From: Neospora caninum Liverpool
Taxonomy: Eukaryota > Apicomplexa > Conoidasida > Eucoccidiorida > Sarcocystidae
Length of the DNA: 64,000 nucleotides
Direction of reading: 5' to 3'
Assembly (NCBI RefSeq): GCF_000208865.1
Contig: NC_018390.1
Span: forward strand, 530,777 to 594,776
The notes beneath the pieces are model-generated. The model had not been told where the DNA came from. It saw only the letters and a list, made by a program, of their open reading frames with translations, and did no database searches. The position numbers and the translations under genes are program-made. Position 1 is the first letter of the stretch. The number at the start of each line of letters is the position of its first letter. Below, piece after piece: positions 1-12,325 of this stretch.

Positions 1-714
1 CAGCGCTCGAAAGCAATGTCTCGTCTAGAGGCTCTTCCCGAGGTACCGGAAAGCCCGCCTGCGCTGGGGCGTTCTTGGGCATCCCAGGACAAAGCATGGT
101 AAACCTTACCCGCAGTCAAAGCTTACAAACACGGACGTGTCCGCTAGTATTTCCCAAATGCCTCCGCGGCGTGTGCTTCTTGACAGAACAGATCTCGTAG
201 CTGGGCTGTCGCGTGTAACGGCACTTCTTCAGTAGGGAACTCCACAATCTATTCGCCTGAAGATATACATATACGTATGCAGTATATATTTATATGAACC
301 ACGGGAAATGCTCGCCCCACTTTGCCATCAGCTTGTCTCCTCGTATGCATCCAGGAACAACCCCTAGATTTGCCTGACCACCTCCACGTACTGTCTTCCT
401 GTCTGGTCAGCCACGCTTAAACCTCGCCAGGCTGTAACAGCGGCAGAGTCACGAGATTCGCTTAAGTTCTTGACGATCTCTGTCTAGCAGTCTGAGTCCA
501 AGAAGGGGGTTTCCTGAGGTCCACAGAGCGTGCAGACCTCTTTCGAATCTTAATTTTAGCCGCTTCTCGCTGGTTGTGCTGGGAAGTCACCACACCGGAC
601 GGAACCTCGGCGGCGCGGAACGCATCGATTGCGCCGGTAGATCGACTTCCTGGCAGAAAGCCTCTTAGGTTCTTTAGCAGAAGCGCTTTTACCTAAACCG
701 CTGAGGTAGAGAAG
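1..714. other. 5' flank of the RJL GTPase gene
   Basis: No open frame here looks coding and no structured RNA is apparent. It is probably the promoter and 5' leader of the GTPase gene, with the 3' side of whatever gene lies before the window. It holds only a short TA-rich patch around 260-295. Confidence 0.4.
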
Positions 715-2226
715 ATGCTGGCATTCGCGCCTATCACGCGCCAGCCGCAGGATCCAGTTCTTCGTTGTTCAAAGGCAGTCCGGATCGCTGTGATAGGCGA
801 TTCAGGCGTCGGCAAAACGACTCTTTTGCAACGGTATTTAGAGGGAACAAATCTAAATTTCAGGGAAGACTTGAAGGTAAAGGATGAGCCCACACTGGGG
901 GTCGACTACGCAAAGAAAACCGTCCGTATCAAGTGAGGAAATACCAGAGAAAATACTGCGATGACTCAGTCTGAGAACACCTTCTTCCGTATCAGCGTAT
1001 TCCAAGGGAAGCCGATACCGATCTACAAGGAGTGTATGCCTAGGTGTAAATAGAATCAAGCGTAAATACAAAGAATTCATACATGACACCGAGAGTTGTG
1101 CCCCTCGAAAACTTGTTTCACCGCCAGTGCCTGCCTGTACTACTCTTCCCGTTCGCCGTATCCCTGGCGGCAACCAGCCGTTTGCACATCTGGAACCAAG
1201 TTAGTCAGACAATTGCTTTCCTTTTCGGGAAAACATTTCCGAGGAACGACCCCAAAATCCCGGCGATGCGATGTAAATTTGAGTTTCAACCCTGAGGCGT
1301 GCATGCTGAAAACACCAGTGTCATGCAAGGGTATACTACATTACATGTATATATATATATATATATATGATATGATATGTGTGTATAGCCATGTCCTCTT
1401 GAGTAGTTTGGTGGATTTCACAATGCAATTTGTTTTAATGTGTGTGACCAGCCTATCGAGGTAATTGTGCGTCTTGGCCCCGCAGGAATGAAGAAATCTG
1501 TTTACACTTTTGGAATCTATCTGGCGACGCGGTCTTCGAGGATATGCGGAGAGAATTCTACAGAGAATCGGACGCAGTAGTCCTCGTCTTCGACCTCACA
1601 TCTCGTGCCTCCTACGAGTGCCTTTCTGCATGGCTTGGCGTGCTTCAGCCCCTTCTCGATGATCGCCGGTTCACTCTCTTTCTTTGTGGGAATAAAGTGA
1701 GAACCGAATTTCATTTGCAAGGCCTTGACCAAACTCACACAGGAACATTATCCCCTTCCACTCTGGCGCACTTCTCCCTTCATATCCGTGTAGTCATGTA
1801 TGCACATATATAAAGTGGATACCTACACTGATGCAGATATACGCTTCCAGATGGTTTCGGTGTAACTGGTTCGACGAAGATGTGTGTGTATGCAAAGATA
1901 TGTGTTCACGTCAAAGACTAACCGTAGCCCTGTGCGCCAGACCGCAGGTGGAAGCACACATCTTCGTTCATGAGCACAGGCGGAAAACAACTGTATGGCG
2001 AGAGTTTATCTTCTTCCAGGTGTCTCCGTTTTCGGCTGCATCTGCTAGTCTTTCCGTCCGTTCTGGCTTTCAGGCGGACTCCCCGAGCCGCGCCGTGGAG
2101 GAGAGCGACGCACGCCTTTGGGCACTGAAGAACGGCCTGCCTTACTACGAGGTCTCGAGTGTCACCGGACAGAACGTCGATTCGTTGTTTGAGAATCTTA
2201 TTCTCTCGTTGCCACTTCTTTCTTGA
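715..2226 (+). CDS. RJL-family Ras-like small GTPase
   Basis: Three exons, 715-932, 1486-1696 and 2074-2226, join in phase to give 193 aa. The first intron is a GT-AG intron with a TA microsatellite. The product is a stand-alone G domain: P-loop GDSGVGKT (residues about 28-35), G2 Thr in PTLGVDY, a G3 region reading WNLSGD, a G4 NKAD formed exactly across the second splice junction, and a G5-like SSVTGQ. The G3-to-G4 stretch (REFY..., VLVFDLT..SY..L.AWL) and the C-terminal EESDARLWALKNGLPYYE resemble RJL GTPases (DNAJC27/RBJ) more than Rab or Rab-like 3 proteins. There is no DnaJ domain and no prenylation Cys. The G3 Asp is replaced by Asn and the Gln61 position by Asp, so hydrolysis and switching may be unusual. 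RJL proteins are known mainly from flagellated eukaryotes; a role tied to the flagellated male gamete is inference. The exact family assignment is a judgement by eye. Confidence 0.8.
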
Positions 2227-3183
2227 ACAGGAAAGCGAGGCCGGGAAAGTGCGCAGAAGCTGCGATAATCACAAATACGAGCGTGCTATGGGTGCGGTTG
2301 TCGTGCTTACTCAGAAAATGTGTTCGTTCCTCGAATACCTCGTTCGTATAATGACATGCGCACATTTAACTGTACTTTTTTTCGTACCTTTGCATATTCC
2401 GCTCGTGTGTGTCCCTTGCGAAAGTGGCGTTCTTAAACATAAAAGCATTTTTCGTGCGAAATGCGTCGACACGAGTAGTATCCGTAGATTTTTACCTACA
2501 TCTATGACATGTGCACGAGTCGGGTGAAACCTCTGTCTATTTTTGACCATGGTGTAAACTGTGTGCGTTCCGGTTGTCAACGGGGAAGAGAACCTTTATG
2601 TGCTGACTTTCATCTGGAGCTTTTGTCCTTCAAGGCAGTAATCGGTTCTCGTGGGGGAAACCGGTTTTTTCGTGGAAGTGTCTATCCACTGAACAGACAG
2701 GCAACGAACGAGAACGAAAAGAAAGGCGACACACCACCGCACAAAGAAGAAACAAAAAAACAAACGTGATGAGGAAACTCGACGTGTTTCCTGTGGTGTA
2801 GGACAACGGGAGAAAAAGTTGGACCGAGAAAAAAGTGTCCCTGCACTGAGAAGCCACCGCAGAACGAGGCCTCAGGCGCTCTTGACCAACGTTTTGCTTG
2901 CAATGCAGAAGTGAAGAAGAGGAGCTTCCGCCCCTCTTTCCTTATGAGTATCCAAGTATACATATATATATATATATATATCTACAGGTATATATGCATA
3001 TATATATATATATGCATACATATGTATATGCACATACACGTCTGCATGCGTGTATATGGCAGCTGCATGCTTTTCCAAGAAATATCATTTGCCTTCCGTG
3101 CGTGTACAGAAAGATGCCAAAAGCGAAGGTTGCTTCGTGGCCCCCCTACGAATAACGAGAAACCTGTACATACCCACGCTCAG

Positions 3184-3218
<35 letters not shown>

Positions 3219-3357
3219 GACACAGAGATATATTTGCGCTGCTCCACCTGTACTCTTGTATATAGTCATATAGGTATTTGCGACTACGATAGGTATGGAG
3301 AGACGCCTGGCCAGAGGTAGATGTGTACTTGCACGCCGAAGCAAACCGTTGTTTGCG
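2227..3357. other. convergent intergenic region with TA microsatellites
   Basis: The GTPase and RAP genes run into each other here, so both 3' UTRs lie in this stretch. Long TA tracts occur at about 2961-3013 and 3186-3213. Reading frames rich in Ile-Tyr are products of those repeats and are not called genes. Confidence 0.5.
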
Positions 3358-4954
3358 TTAAATTTCGAGTTTCTCTGGAGGCCATGTCTCGAATTTTTGT
3401 CGCGCATGGCGTCGGAAGCGGAGGTTTTTATCTTCTTCGTATGCCTTCTGCTCTTCTTTGACGACTTCGAGCACGGGGGGGAATTGGGCAAGCAGGCGCG
3501 TGAGCTGGACGTCTTTTTGCTCGAGATTCAGATGCGACCAGAAAGACCTGGAAAACGCAAGCAGAAGAAAAACTGTTTGCCGTGTGTCAAGGGAGAGAGC
3601 AAAGAACGGGGAACACGAGGGACGGGACGAGGCCTGACGGGGCGTGCGCACAAGGAAATCACTGAATCCAAAAAGGAACAAAAGACTGCGAAAGAGGGAA
3701 TTTGCCCCACGGTCTTACTGGTGGATCGTGGCGACGTTGAGACCGAAAGCCTTGAACATCCTGCGTTTGCACGCCAGCCAGCCGGACACCTTCGGTCGCC
3801 CCGGCCCTGAAAAAGGACAAACCCGTTCCGTTTCTCGCTCGTGAACCACAAACTACCCTCCCTTTGCTCTCGAAATGCCGGCTTCCCAGAAATCGAAACC
3901 ATTTACTGTTTTTCTGCGTTTTTTAACTGCGCGACCTGCCTACAAAACTCCCTTCGGCGGCACCGGCATCTGGGGGTGAATTCCGTTTGCCTTTGCCGTC
4001 TACAGTTTTCCTCGTCTCCCGCCGCAGCGGAGCAGGGGCGTTCAAAGGAAGGCGGCTCTCTGGGGCTTCTGCCTCTTTTCTTCTCACCTAGAGGGAGGAG
4101 GTAGTCGTACTCGAGAGCGAGGTTTCGCGAGCGAATCAGATGACCCGCGAACCAGCAGTGCTGCTCGTCCCACTGGCGACCGGCCGAGCAGTTGATGAGC
4201 GCGTCGGAGACGTACAGCCTCTTCAACGCGGCGTCGACGTCGAGTTGAAGGAGTTCGCCGCCCTGAAAACCGCAGCGAAGGAGAGCGCGAGAAAGGAGAG
4301 AAAGTAACGGCGAGAAAGGAGAGAAAGGAACGGAACTGCGAGATTGCGTCAGTCTGGGAAACCGCCTTCCGAACCCTTCCACACACACACACAGAAGCTG
4401 GGACCAAAGCGTCGCCGGCTGAGTTCACACAGGTCGGCGCTAACACACGATTCGACCGTCCGTCCAAGATCTATTTACCGACCGCCTGGGAAGGAAGGCA
4501 CTCCGGTGCGAAACGGGCGAGCAAAAACAAGGACGGAGGAAAGGCAGAACGGGGAAAGAGACGAACGGAACCGGTGCCCCAGGTTTCAGACGAATGACGA
4601 GGCGACAGCGAGAAGACCAGCAGGGAGGTCACACACCTGAGGCTGAGCATTGATGAGGATTTTGTCTAGCCAGGAAAGATGCAGATGCTTCTGGAACGCG
4701 AAAGGGACTGCCTTCTTCACCTCCACTTCCCTCTGGGGTTTCTCCACGTCCACGCAGTACAAAGTTTGGTACAGAAAAAATTGTACCCAGCCGCTGTTCT
4801 CCAGCTGCTCCAAGGACAACTGGAAGACAGAAAACACAAAACACGGCAAGAAAACAGAGCCGAAGTGTTCATTCCGAGAGGCACATCCAACTGAGAAGAT
4901 CCCCACATAGATCCCTATATGCATAACAAGTCAGCAGATGAAAACACACACATG

Positions 4955-4994
<40 letters not shown>

Positions 4995-5029
4995 GGTAGC
5001 GAGGGAGCGAGACTGAAAAGCCTATTTAC

Positions 5030-5071
<42 letters not shown>

Positions 5072-8000
5072 TATACGAATGCACTTTTGCGAATATGTTG
5101 TATGCCTCTTAATGGTTGTGTGTCTGTGTCATTGGGAGATCCCCCTTGTAATGTTCCCCTGTTCATCGCAGAGATAACCGAGGTTCGTTTGCGCACCGCC
5201 TTTGTTAGGGACGGGTCAGCCCTGTGAGAAGCACTTGCAAAAAAACCGCATGCAGATTTGCCTGCTCACCGGTTCACATGCGCGCTGGAGGAAGAGCGCG
5301 AGAGTCGACTTCCCCGCTTCATCCGAGGGCAGATGCCTGGACCGGTCAGGAAAGAAAGCGAAAGAGAAAACAGGAAAGGGGACGCAATGGGCGTATCCGA
5401 AGGCAACGTATCGGCCGACGATACAGCCACAAGAGCGGGACAAAAAATCTCCTGTAGCCTCCTCCAAAAGACGGCGAAAGGTCTTCTGGGGATTTGCGCA
5501 AAAAACCAAAGAGATACCGTGAAACCCGACGGGGCGCTGCAGGGAATCACGCGGACGCGTCCTGTCTCGTCAAAACGCGGGGATGTCGCCTCACAGGTCG
5601 TAGCTGCCTTGCAATGTGAGCGCAAAGGCAAGGCTGGCGTAGTCAAAAGGCATGCAGCCAAGACTGTCGTGCAACGGACTCCTTCTCGGCTCCTCGACAA
5701 ACGCACTGTCGCCTTCTCCAGAATCCCCCGACGAAGGGAGAGAAGCGATGCGTCGGTGGACTTCGAGAGCTAATTTAGAGACGAGGCCCGAGTAGTCGCG
5801 CGAGAGCAAATCTGCCGGGCCGAATTGGTTGGTGTCTGAAGCCAGGGAAACAGACGCGAGTTTTCTGTTCTCTGCAAGCTCTCTCCTGCGTCCTAGAGAG
5901 ACGAGAGAAAGGCGGCTAGGCAGTTCCCGACCGTTTTCCCCTTCGCAGGACGCGTAAACCCCCCCCCCAAAACACTGCTGTGAGCGCATGCCTTGCTTGA
6001 CACACAGCTAGCGTTCCTGACATCTAATCCTCGCTCACTCCTTTCCTCCTCATCCTTGCGTGCACGCGTGCATGGCCCCTCAAAGTCAATGCATGCATCC
6101 ACAAGTCCTCTCTCCCGACGTGTGCCTCCAGCGGCGCAGGCCGGCATCTGTGTCTCTCGGCATGTTGCCCATCTTTGTTCGGTTCCGTTTTCGGGACGCC
6201 GCCGCGTCCCTGACTGAGACAAAAACTACCCATCCCGCAATCCTCGCCTCCCTGCGGACTGCGCAGGAAAGCGCTCTCTGCCTATTTTCCCCGCGTCTTC
6301 CTGCGTCGCTCGCGGTCGCGTGGAATCTCGCGAAGCGAGCGACCGCGCGCCGTCTCCCTGGCTCTGTCTCGCCTTCGATGCTGCTCCCTCTCTTCCTCTT
6401 TTCTTTTCCTGCCGACACTGCGGGTTGTATTCTGTTTTTGAGACGGTATCTCTCTGTGCTCGCTTGGGGCAGCACTTAATTCCGAGTGCATGCGAGCCTC
6501 GCCTCTCCTCACCTGGCGCATCGTCGCCGATCCCCATCAGAGAGAGCGTGAGAGCCATGTTCGCCAAGGTAGGTGTTCGCCACTCCTAAAACGACAGAGA
6601 GAAAGAGAAAAAACCGAGGAGAGCATGAAGCCTCGGCGCGTATACCTCGCGACCGGGCAGTGGAGACAAAGAAAGAAAAGAGACTCGAGAGAAAGAAAAG
6701 AGAAAGAAGAGCGAGAAGTGCACAGCCCGGTCTTCTCCCTTGCACACACCGTTTTCTCAGTTTGCTTACTTGCAGATTCGCCTCGACATGCTCCAGAAGC
6801 GTCGGAAGGAGGTACCATGATCGGTACTCGAGACAGGCTGAGGCGTACAGCAGGCGAGGAGCCTGGTGGGGCTGAACAACCGCGGGTGGGCGAAGGCAGA
6901 AAAGAAAAGTGGAGGGGGCGACGCAGCGAAGCAGGCAGAGAACACGCAGTCGGGTGGAGAGCCCGCGAGTCACGGGAGAAGACAGGCTGACGAAGAGGGT
7001 CTCGCGTCTTCCAGGAAAGGTGAGGAAAGGAACGAAAAGGGACCGAGAGGCAACAACAAACAGGTGCTGAGGCGACTCGACGTTTTTTTTGTTCGAAGAC
7101 GAAACGGGCGAGACGACCCGCGTCGCTTTTTCTCCTCCGCACAGAAGCGTTTGAAAAAGACGGCAGCACGGAACGCCCAAACGCGGTGCGTGCGCGAAGA
7201 GTTGGTCAGCCGAGGCACAAACACAGGAAAGCCTGAAAGCTCTGGAGAGGCAACCAACCCATGGCAGTGTCCCGCGCGTCTCTGCCAAGTTCGTTTCCTA
7301 CCTCAATCAAGTGCTTCCGCTCAATCAGGTCATACACGAGGAACTTGAAACTTGGCAACGCGTGAATCACTTGTTTGTCCTTCGTCGCCCTGTCGACGCA
7401 AAGGGAGACGCGTTAAAAACAGGATAAACAAGCGCGCGGGACCTATGCAAAGCGCGTCACGAGGGAGGCAAAAAGAGAAAGCGACAGCGGAACGCGGGAG
7501 GCAGAGAAAGAGAAGAGAGGAGGCGAAAAACAAGTCAACTAGAGCCCGGAACGGGTCCAGACGTGATAAACGGAGTGCGCATCTCTCTCGCCCCCCCCCC
7601 CCCCTTGTCTCACGTGGACTGAGAGAGGAAAGAGGAGAGGCAGAAGACCTCGCGAAGAACGGGCGCAGGCAGTCAACGGAGAGAACGAGGGAAGGAAAAA
7701 GAACGAGAGAAGAACAGAGAACGTGAGAAGAAGAGACAACGAGAGAAGAAGAGACAACGAGAGAAGAAGAGACAACGAGAGAAGAAGAGACAACGAGAGA
7801 AGAAGAGACAACGAGAGAAGAAGAAACAACGAGAGAAGAAGAAACAACGAGAGAAGAAGAGACAACGAGAGAAGAAGAGACAACGAGAGAAGAAGAGAGA
7901 ACCAGAGAAGAAGAAACAACGAGAGAAGAAGAGACAACGAGAGAAGAAGAGACAACGAGAGAAGAAGAAACAACGAGAGAAGAAGAGACAACGAGAGAAG

Positions 8001-11000
8001 AAGAGAGAACGAGAGAAGAAGAGAGAACCAGAGAAGAAGAGAGAACCAGAGAAGAAGAGAGAACGGGGCGGGGAACACCCACCAGAAGGAATTAAATCCA
8101 AAGACGTTTCCCAACTGGCAGAAGCAACGGACGAGCCAGTCGTACGCTGGATAATCGTCCTTCCTCATGTATTGCCGATACAGCCTAAGCAGAAAAAGAG
8201 AAGTGAACGCAAAAACAGAGTCAATACACCACATATGCACGCGTCTCCACACAGATATAACTACACACATATGTAGATGTGGTTGCTTACCAACAAATCC
8301 ACATCTCTATCTCCATCTGTACAACTACACCCCATAAGCAAAGTACATGCACGCATATATATATATATATATACGTCGTTAGATAGATAGATAGATAGAG
8401 ATAGGTAGATGGGTAGGTAGATAGATAGATAGATAAAAATGCATAAGTATTATCCATGATTGTGTATCGAGAAGCGTAGGGCAATTAGATGTATCTGCAT
8501 TCCTGTCTTTTCACAAATTGACGCATAGGGCTACGTGAGTATATATATATATATATCTGCAGGTGTGAAGCAATGTTCACACAATCATAGAAGCACGAAG
8601 GAACGCGGGTGCGGGGAAGTAAAGCGGGCACAGGCCGGAAGCCCAAAGCGGGAAGCTGGGGAAAGGTTCTCGAGCAGAGGCTTTCAAAAATTGGCAAATG
8701 TCTTTCGTTCTGTCCGCAGCCCTTTCCTTATTTCACTGTTTTGTTTTCCCGTTTGGTCTTCCCGTTTGCGTTTCGTTGTTTCTTAGACCGTCGACTGCGA
8801 GTTTTCCTCTTTTCAGTTTTCTTCTCGACGGACTTGAGAATGGAGCGCGGATTTGAGTGCGCGTTGTCGAGGCGCTTGTGGAAAAAGGCAGGAAGTTCGC
8901 TGGGCGGCGGGGTATTGAAGACCTGAAACGGGCAAAACGCCGCCGCGACAGCAACGACAAAGTGACCAGGCAGACGCACCAGACGAGAAACGCGAACGGA
9001 GAACGCCGAAGAAGAAACCAAAGAAGACGACGAAGCACGGGAAGAAGCAGGAAGACGCAGGCGAGGAAGAGAGAGAATTAGGAGAACAAACAGAGGCAAG
9101 AGAAAAAGAGAACAAGGGAGAGAACAAGAGGGAGAACAAGAGGGAGCACACGACTGAGGAGAAGAAGAAGAGAAAGGAGAAGAGAAAGGGAAAGAGAAAG
9201 GAAAAGAGGAAGAAGAAGACCACACAGGAGGAGAGGCGAGAGATGACGCAGACAGCGAAGAGTGCCTTGCGGAAGAAACAGGTTGTTTGCCGTTTGTGTT
9301 TCCTGTGCATTTGTTTGTCGGGGGCGGCTATGGCTTTTCTCGAGAGAAATGGATGGCTTTCCCCTTCATTTTGCGCCCCTGAAGCTCTGTCTTCTTCACC
9401 CACTCGTTGTTCGCGCGTTGTTTTCTTCTCCTCCCCTCGTCTTTCTCCTCTGGCTTTCTCCCAGCTGGTCTCTTTCGCTCGGCGCTCAGTCTGCGTGTTT
9501 CGGCCGCTTCGCACTTTGCTTACCTTGATGCGTTTGAGGCGTCTCGGCAGGAAAGCCTCTTCGTACTCGCGCGTCGTCATCTGTCCGGAGGTGAGAGAGG
9601 CCATGACGCCGACGCCGCGTTGCGCCTCTTTCCGCCACGCCGGAGGGACCGAGAAGGGAAAGCGCGAAGACAGCGAAGGGAGTGGAGACGAGAGAGCCGC
9701 AGAGAAAGACGAGCGCAGCAGAGACCGCGAGAAAGAGGAAGAGGAAGACGAGCGCAGCAGAGACCACGAGAAAGAGGGAGCGGAAGACGAGCGCAGCAGA
9801 GACCGCGAGAAAGAGGAAGACGAAGAGCAGCGCGACTGGGCGGGTCGCGCTGGCCGTGGGGGAGGCATCCGGGGAGAACGACAAGAAAGCCGCGAAGGAA
9901 TGGAGCGCACGAGACAAGTTTCCCGTTCCGCACGCGCACGGGGAACCGCAAAGGATGAAGGCGACGAGAACGGTCGCCGTTGCTGGAGAGAAGGCTGCGC
10001 TCGGAAGGCCGACATTTCTCTATGGGCTAGCGAGCACAGAGACAGAGAGACGACAGAACGCGGAGCGAACGCACGGAGTGCTCTTCTCGCAGGAGCGAAA
10101 GAAGACTCCTGTGAGCCTACAGGCACGGGGCGAGAGGCGAGCATCACGCCGGAGGCTCAGCAACGGCAAGGGAGAAGCAAAGAGAACGGAGCGGAAGGGT
10201 AGAGAGGAGACGAACGAGACGAAGACACTGGATCCACGGGGCAGTTCCGCTCCTCTCTAGCATCCTTTTGGCGGTGGAGAGACCGCGAGGGCTCGTGCTC
10301 ACACCAGTCGACGGAACCGAGACGGGCAAGACGGCGGCAAACAAGGACGAAGAAGGGAAAGAAAGAGAGAAAGGGAAACAAGGAGAAGGGAGAGGAAAGG
10401 CAGAGACAAGTTAAAAGAATCAGGGAAAGACGGAGACAGGCGGAGGAAGGAATGCGAACATGCGTCCTGCGTTTCCACCGTTGTCTCCCCTCTCCATAGC
10501 CCTTTTTTCTCGTCGGGGTCCGGGAATCCGTGAACTTTCTCGCTCAGTTGTTACGCAGCCTGAAAGAGGCTCCGCTTCTTCGTTGTGTCGCGCAGGCTTC
10601 TCGTTTCCTCTGCGTTTTGCGGAGAACGCATGTCCTCTCGCCGCTTTTTGTCACGCGGGGTTCCCTCCTCTGCGGTGCGGGTTGTCCCCGCGAGACAGTG
10701 GCGAGCAAGGGAGGAGAAAGAGGAACGCGAGGTGGACGCGAGAGAAGGAGACACTTGGAAAGAATGAAAAGGGGGGGGAACCCTCGCGGTCGGTCGTCGT
10801 TCGGCTCTTCACTATCTATACCCTCTGGGTCTGCTGAAAAACGCGGGGAGCGAGAAACGAGAGGGGACGCGCAGTCTCAATGGGGACTTCTCAAGCGAGA
10901 AGCTGAAAAGAGAAGGAGACGAGGAGCGAAGAGTTTTCCTCCTTGAATGCGTCGCTCTCTCTTTCCTTCTTTCTCTTCGACTCCTGCCGCTCGCCACAGC

Positions 11001-11857
11001 GTTGCTTCTGCGAACAGTCACGGGAGATGCACACTGAGAGGGAGAACAGGACAGGCGTCTCGGGGCGCGTGAGACAGCGGCGCGAGAGCGAAGAGAGGGA
11101 AATGTCTAGTCGGGTTCTTCTTTTGCCGTCAAAACACGATAAACGCGACACAAAGGGACAGGGGGAATGCCTCGCACCCTAGACGAAAAAATGACAAAAA
11201 AGGGAAACTCGGCCTTGAAAAAGCGAACGCCGAGGTGACACAGGCGCGCGCGGCGAGAGGAGACCCCTGAGTCGCTCTCTCCCGCTCTCTGTCTCAATCG
11301 GGAGGAGAACGAGAAGTCAGCGGGAGGAACAAGAAAGCGAGAAAGAGAAGAAGCATAGAAGAAGGAGAGAAGAAAAAGAGAAGAAGGAGAGAAGAAAAAG
11401 AGAAGAAGGAGACAGGGAAAGACGAGAAAAAGAAGACAGAACGGGAAGAATTGGCGTGGCGAGTTGAGCCTTGCGTTGAGTCGCTTGAGGGGGGAGAGCG
11501 GCAGCCTCCCAGCCGGAGAGGGCTGACGGTCTCTTTTTGGAATTAGAAGGTCAAAAAACCAAAGACGAGAGACAGGACACTCCTTCCGGTTGCCAGCGAG
11601 AGAACGCGCCACTTCTTTCTCCACGTTTTCTCCTTGTCTTGCGGCCAGCCTGGTGTCTTAGCCGCGCAAGAGTCAGCGAACTCGCATCTCTCAATCGCTG
11701 TGGGTCCGAATTCACCTTTTCTTCTCTCGTCTCCCTTGCTCACCTTCCAAGGCTTCACTTCTCGTACGTCGGAGTACTTGTCGCCTCTCGGGAATCCAGC
11801 GTCGCTCCCCCGCCAGAAAACTGTCCTTCCACCGGCTACACACTTCCAGGTAATGCA
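3358..11857 (-). CDS. RAP-domain protein (FASTK/HPR-like), 5' end unresolved
   Basis: Minus-strand exons that join in phase, in transcript order: about 11857-11744, 9580-9524, 8922 to 8789 or 8834 (donor unclear), 8184-8083, 7389-7302, 6862-6770, 6585-6513, 5892-5595, 5336-5270, 4819-4637, 4262-4088, 3806-3719, and 3547-3358 with a TAA stop. The last three exons form a C-terminal RAP domain: an acidic ALEYDY start, SGWLACKRRMFKAFGLNV, then ATIHQSFWSHL, matching the usual pattern of basic helix, 'LG-hydrophobic', then an aromatic with Trp. The central exons (LLYASACLEYRSWYLLPTLL; TLANMALTLSLMGI) resemble the helical repeats of FASTK and heptatricopeptide RAP proteins. Apicomplexan RAP proteins are mostly mitochondrial and bind organellar RNA; that role and location are inferred. 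I could not fix the first exon. A candidate starts at an ATG at 12395 with donor near 12264, antisense to the Dicer start, but its phase does not fit the next exon. Confidence 0.72.
7730..8067. repeat. 18-bp minisatellite in RAP gene intron
   Basis: About 18-19 tandem copies of an 18-bp unit, AACGAGAGAAGAAGAGAC on the plus strand, with small variants. It lies in the intron between RAP exons 8184-8083 and 7389-7302, just inside the donor. The transcribed sense strand is therefore pyrimidine-rich. There are no spacers, so it is not a CRISPR array. Confidence 0.95.
8385..8436. repeat. GATA/GGTA microsatellite in RAP gene intron
   Basis: An imperfect run of TAGA/GATA tetranucleotides in an intron of the RAP gene, next to a TA run at about 8356-8375. 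A longer GATA run lies in a beta-COP intron. Confidence 0.85.
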
Positions 11858-12325
11858 CTTGTAAAAGAAAAAGGAAACAAACAGACTCCGCCACAAAGAA
11901 CCTCTCACCTCAATACAATCTACCCTTGCCGCACCTCTATATATATATATACACAACTACGCATAGATACAGGTACATGCATACACACGAATACTATATA
12001 TATATATATATAAGTATATGTATATGTATAGATGTATGTGAAAAGGTATGTAGGTTTCCCATGTATTTGTGCGTCTCTGGTTCTGTGTGTATGACCATGC
12101 CGATTTGCATGCAGGCATCTGCGCCCCGTTGGCGGTTCCCCGCTTCGCGAAGAGTGAAGCGAGGCTGTTTGTGTTGCCTCTGCAGGGCGGAGTTTCTACG
12201 AGGCGGCGTGTGCCGGTTAACGAGGCAGGACACTGACCTGGCACGGAACACAGCAGTGAGAGGGAAGTAGGGCGAACAGAGGACGAGACGATCAACGGTC
12301 TCAAAACGCGTCTGTTCTCGTAACA

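Noticed and set aside
715..2226. Assignment to RABL3
   Set aside because: The P-loop context is similar, but the EESDARLWA and REFY...AWL segments match RJL proteins much better.
2898..3273. Ile-Tyr-rich small proteins
   Set aside because: These and similar frames at 4938, 24636, 37388 and elsewhere are translations of TA microsatellites.
3358..4819. C-terminal exons as a Nup96-like nucleoporin domain
   Set aside because: The helical exon at 4819-4637 first suggested a nucleoporin solenoid, but joining the last three exons gives a clear RAP domain with its Trp and basic helix, which fits far better.
7730..8067. CRISPR-like array
   Set aside because: Units are directly adjacent without spacers and the DNA is eukaryotic nuclear.
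7723..8154. 143-codon frame of repeated Arg-Arg-Arg-Asp-Asn-Glu, and similar frames on both strands
   Set aside because: All six frames through the 18-bp array stay open because the unit is a multiple of three. It lies within an intron of the RAP gene.
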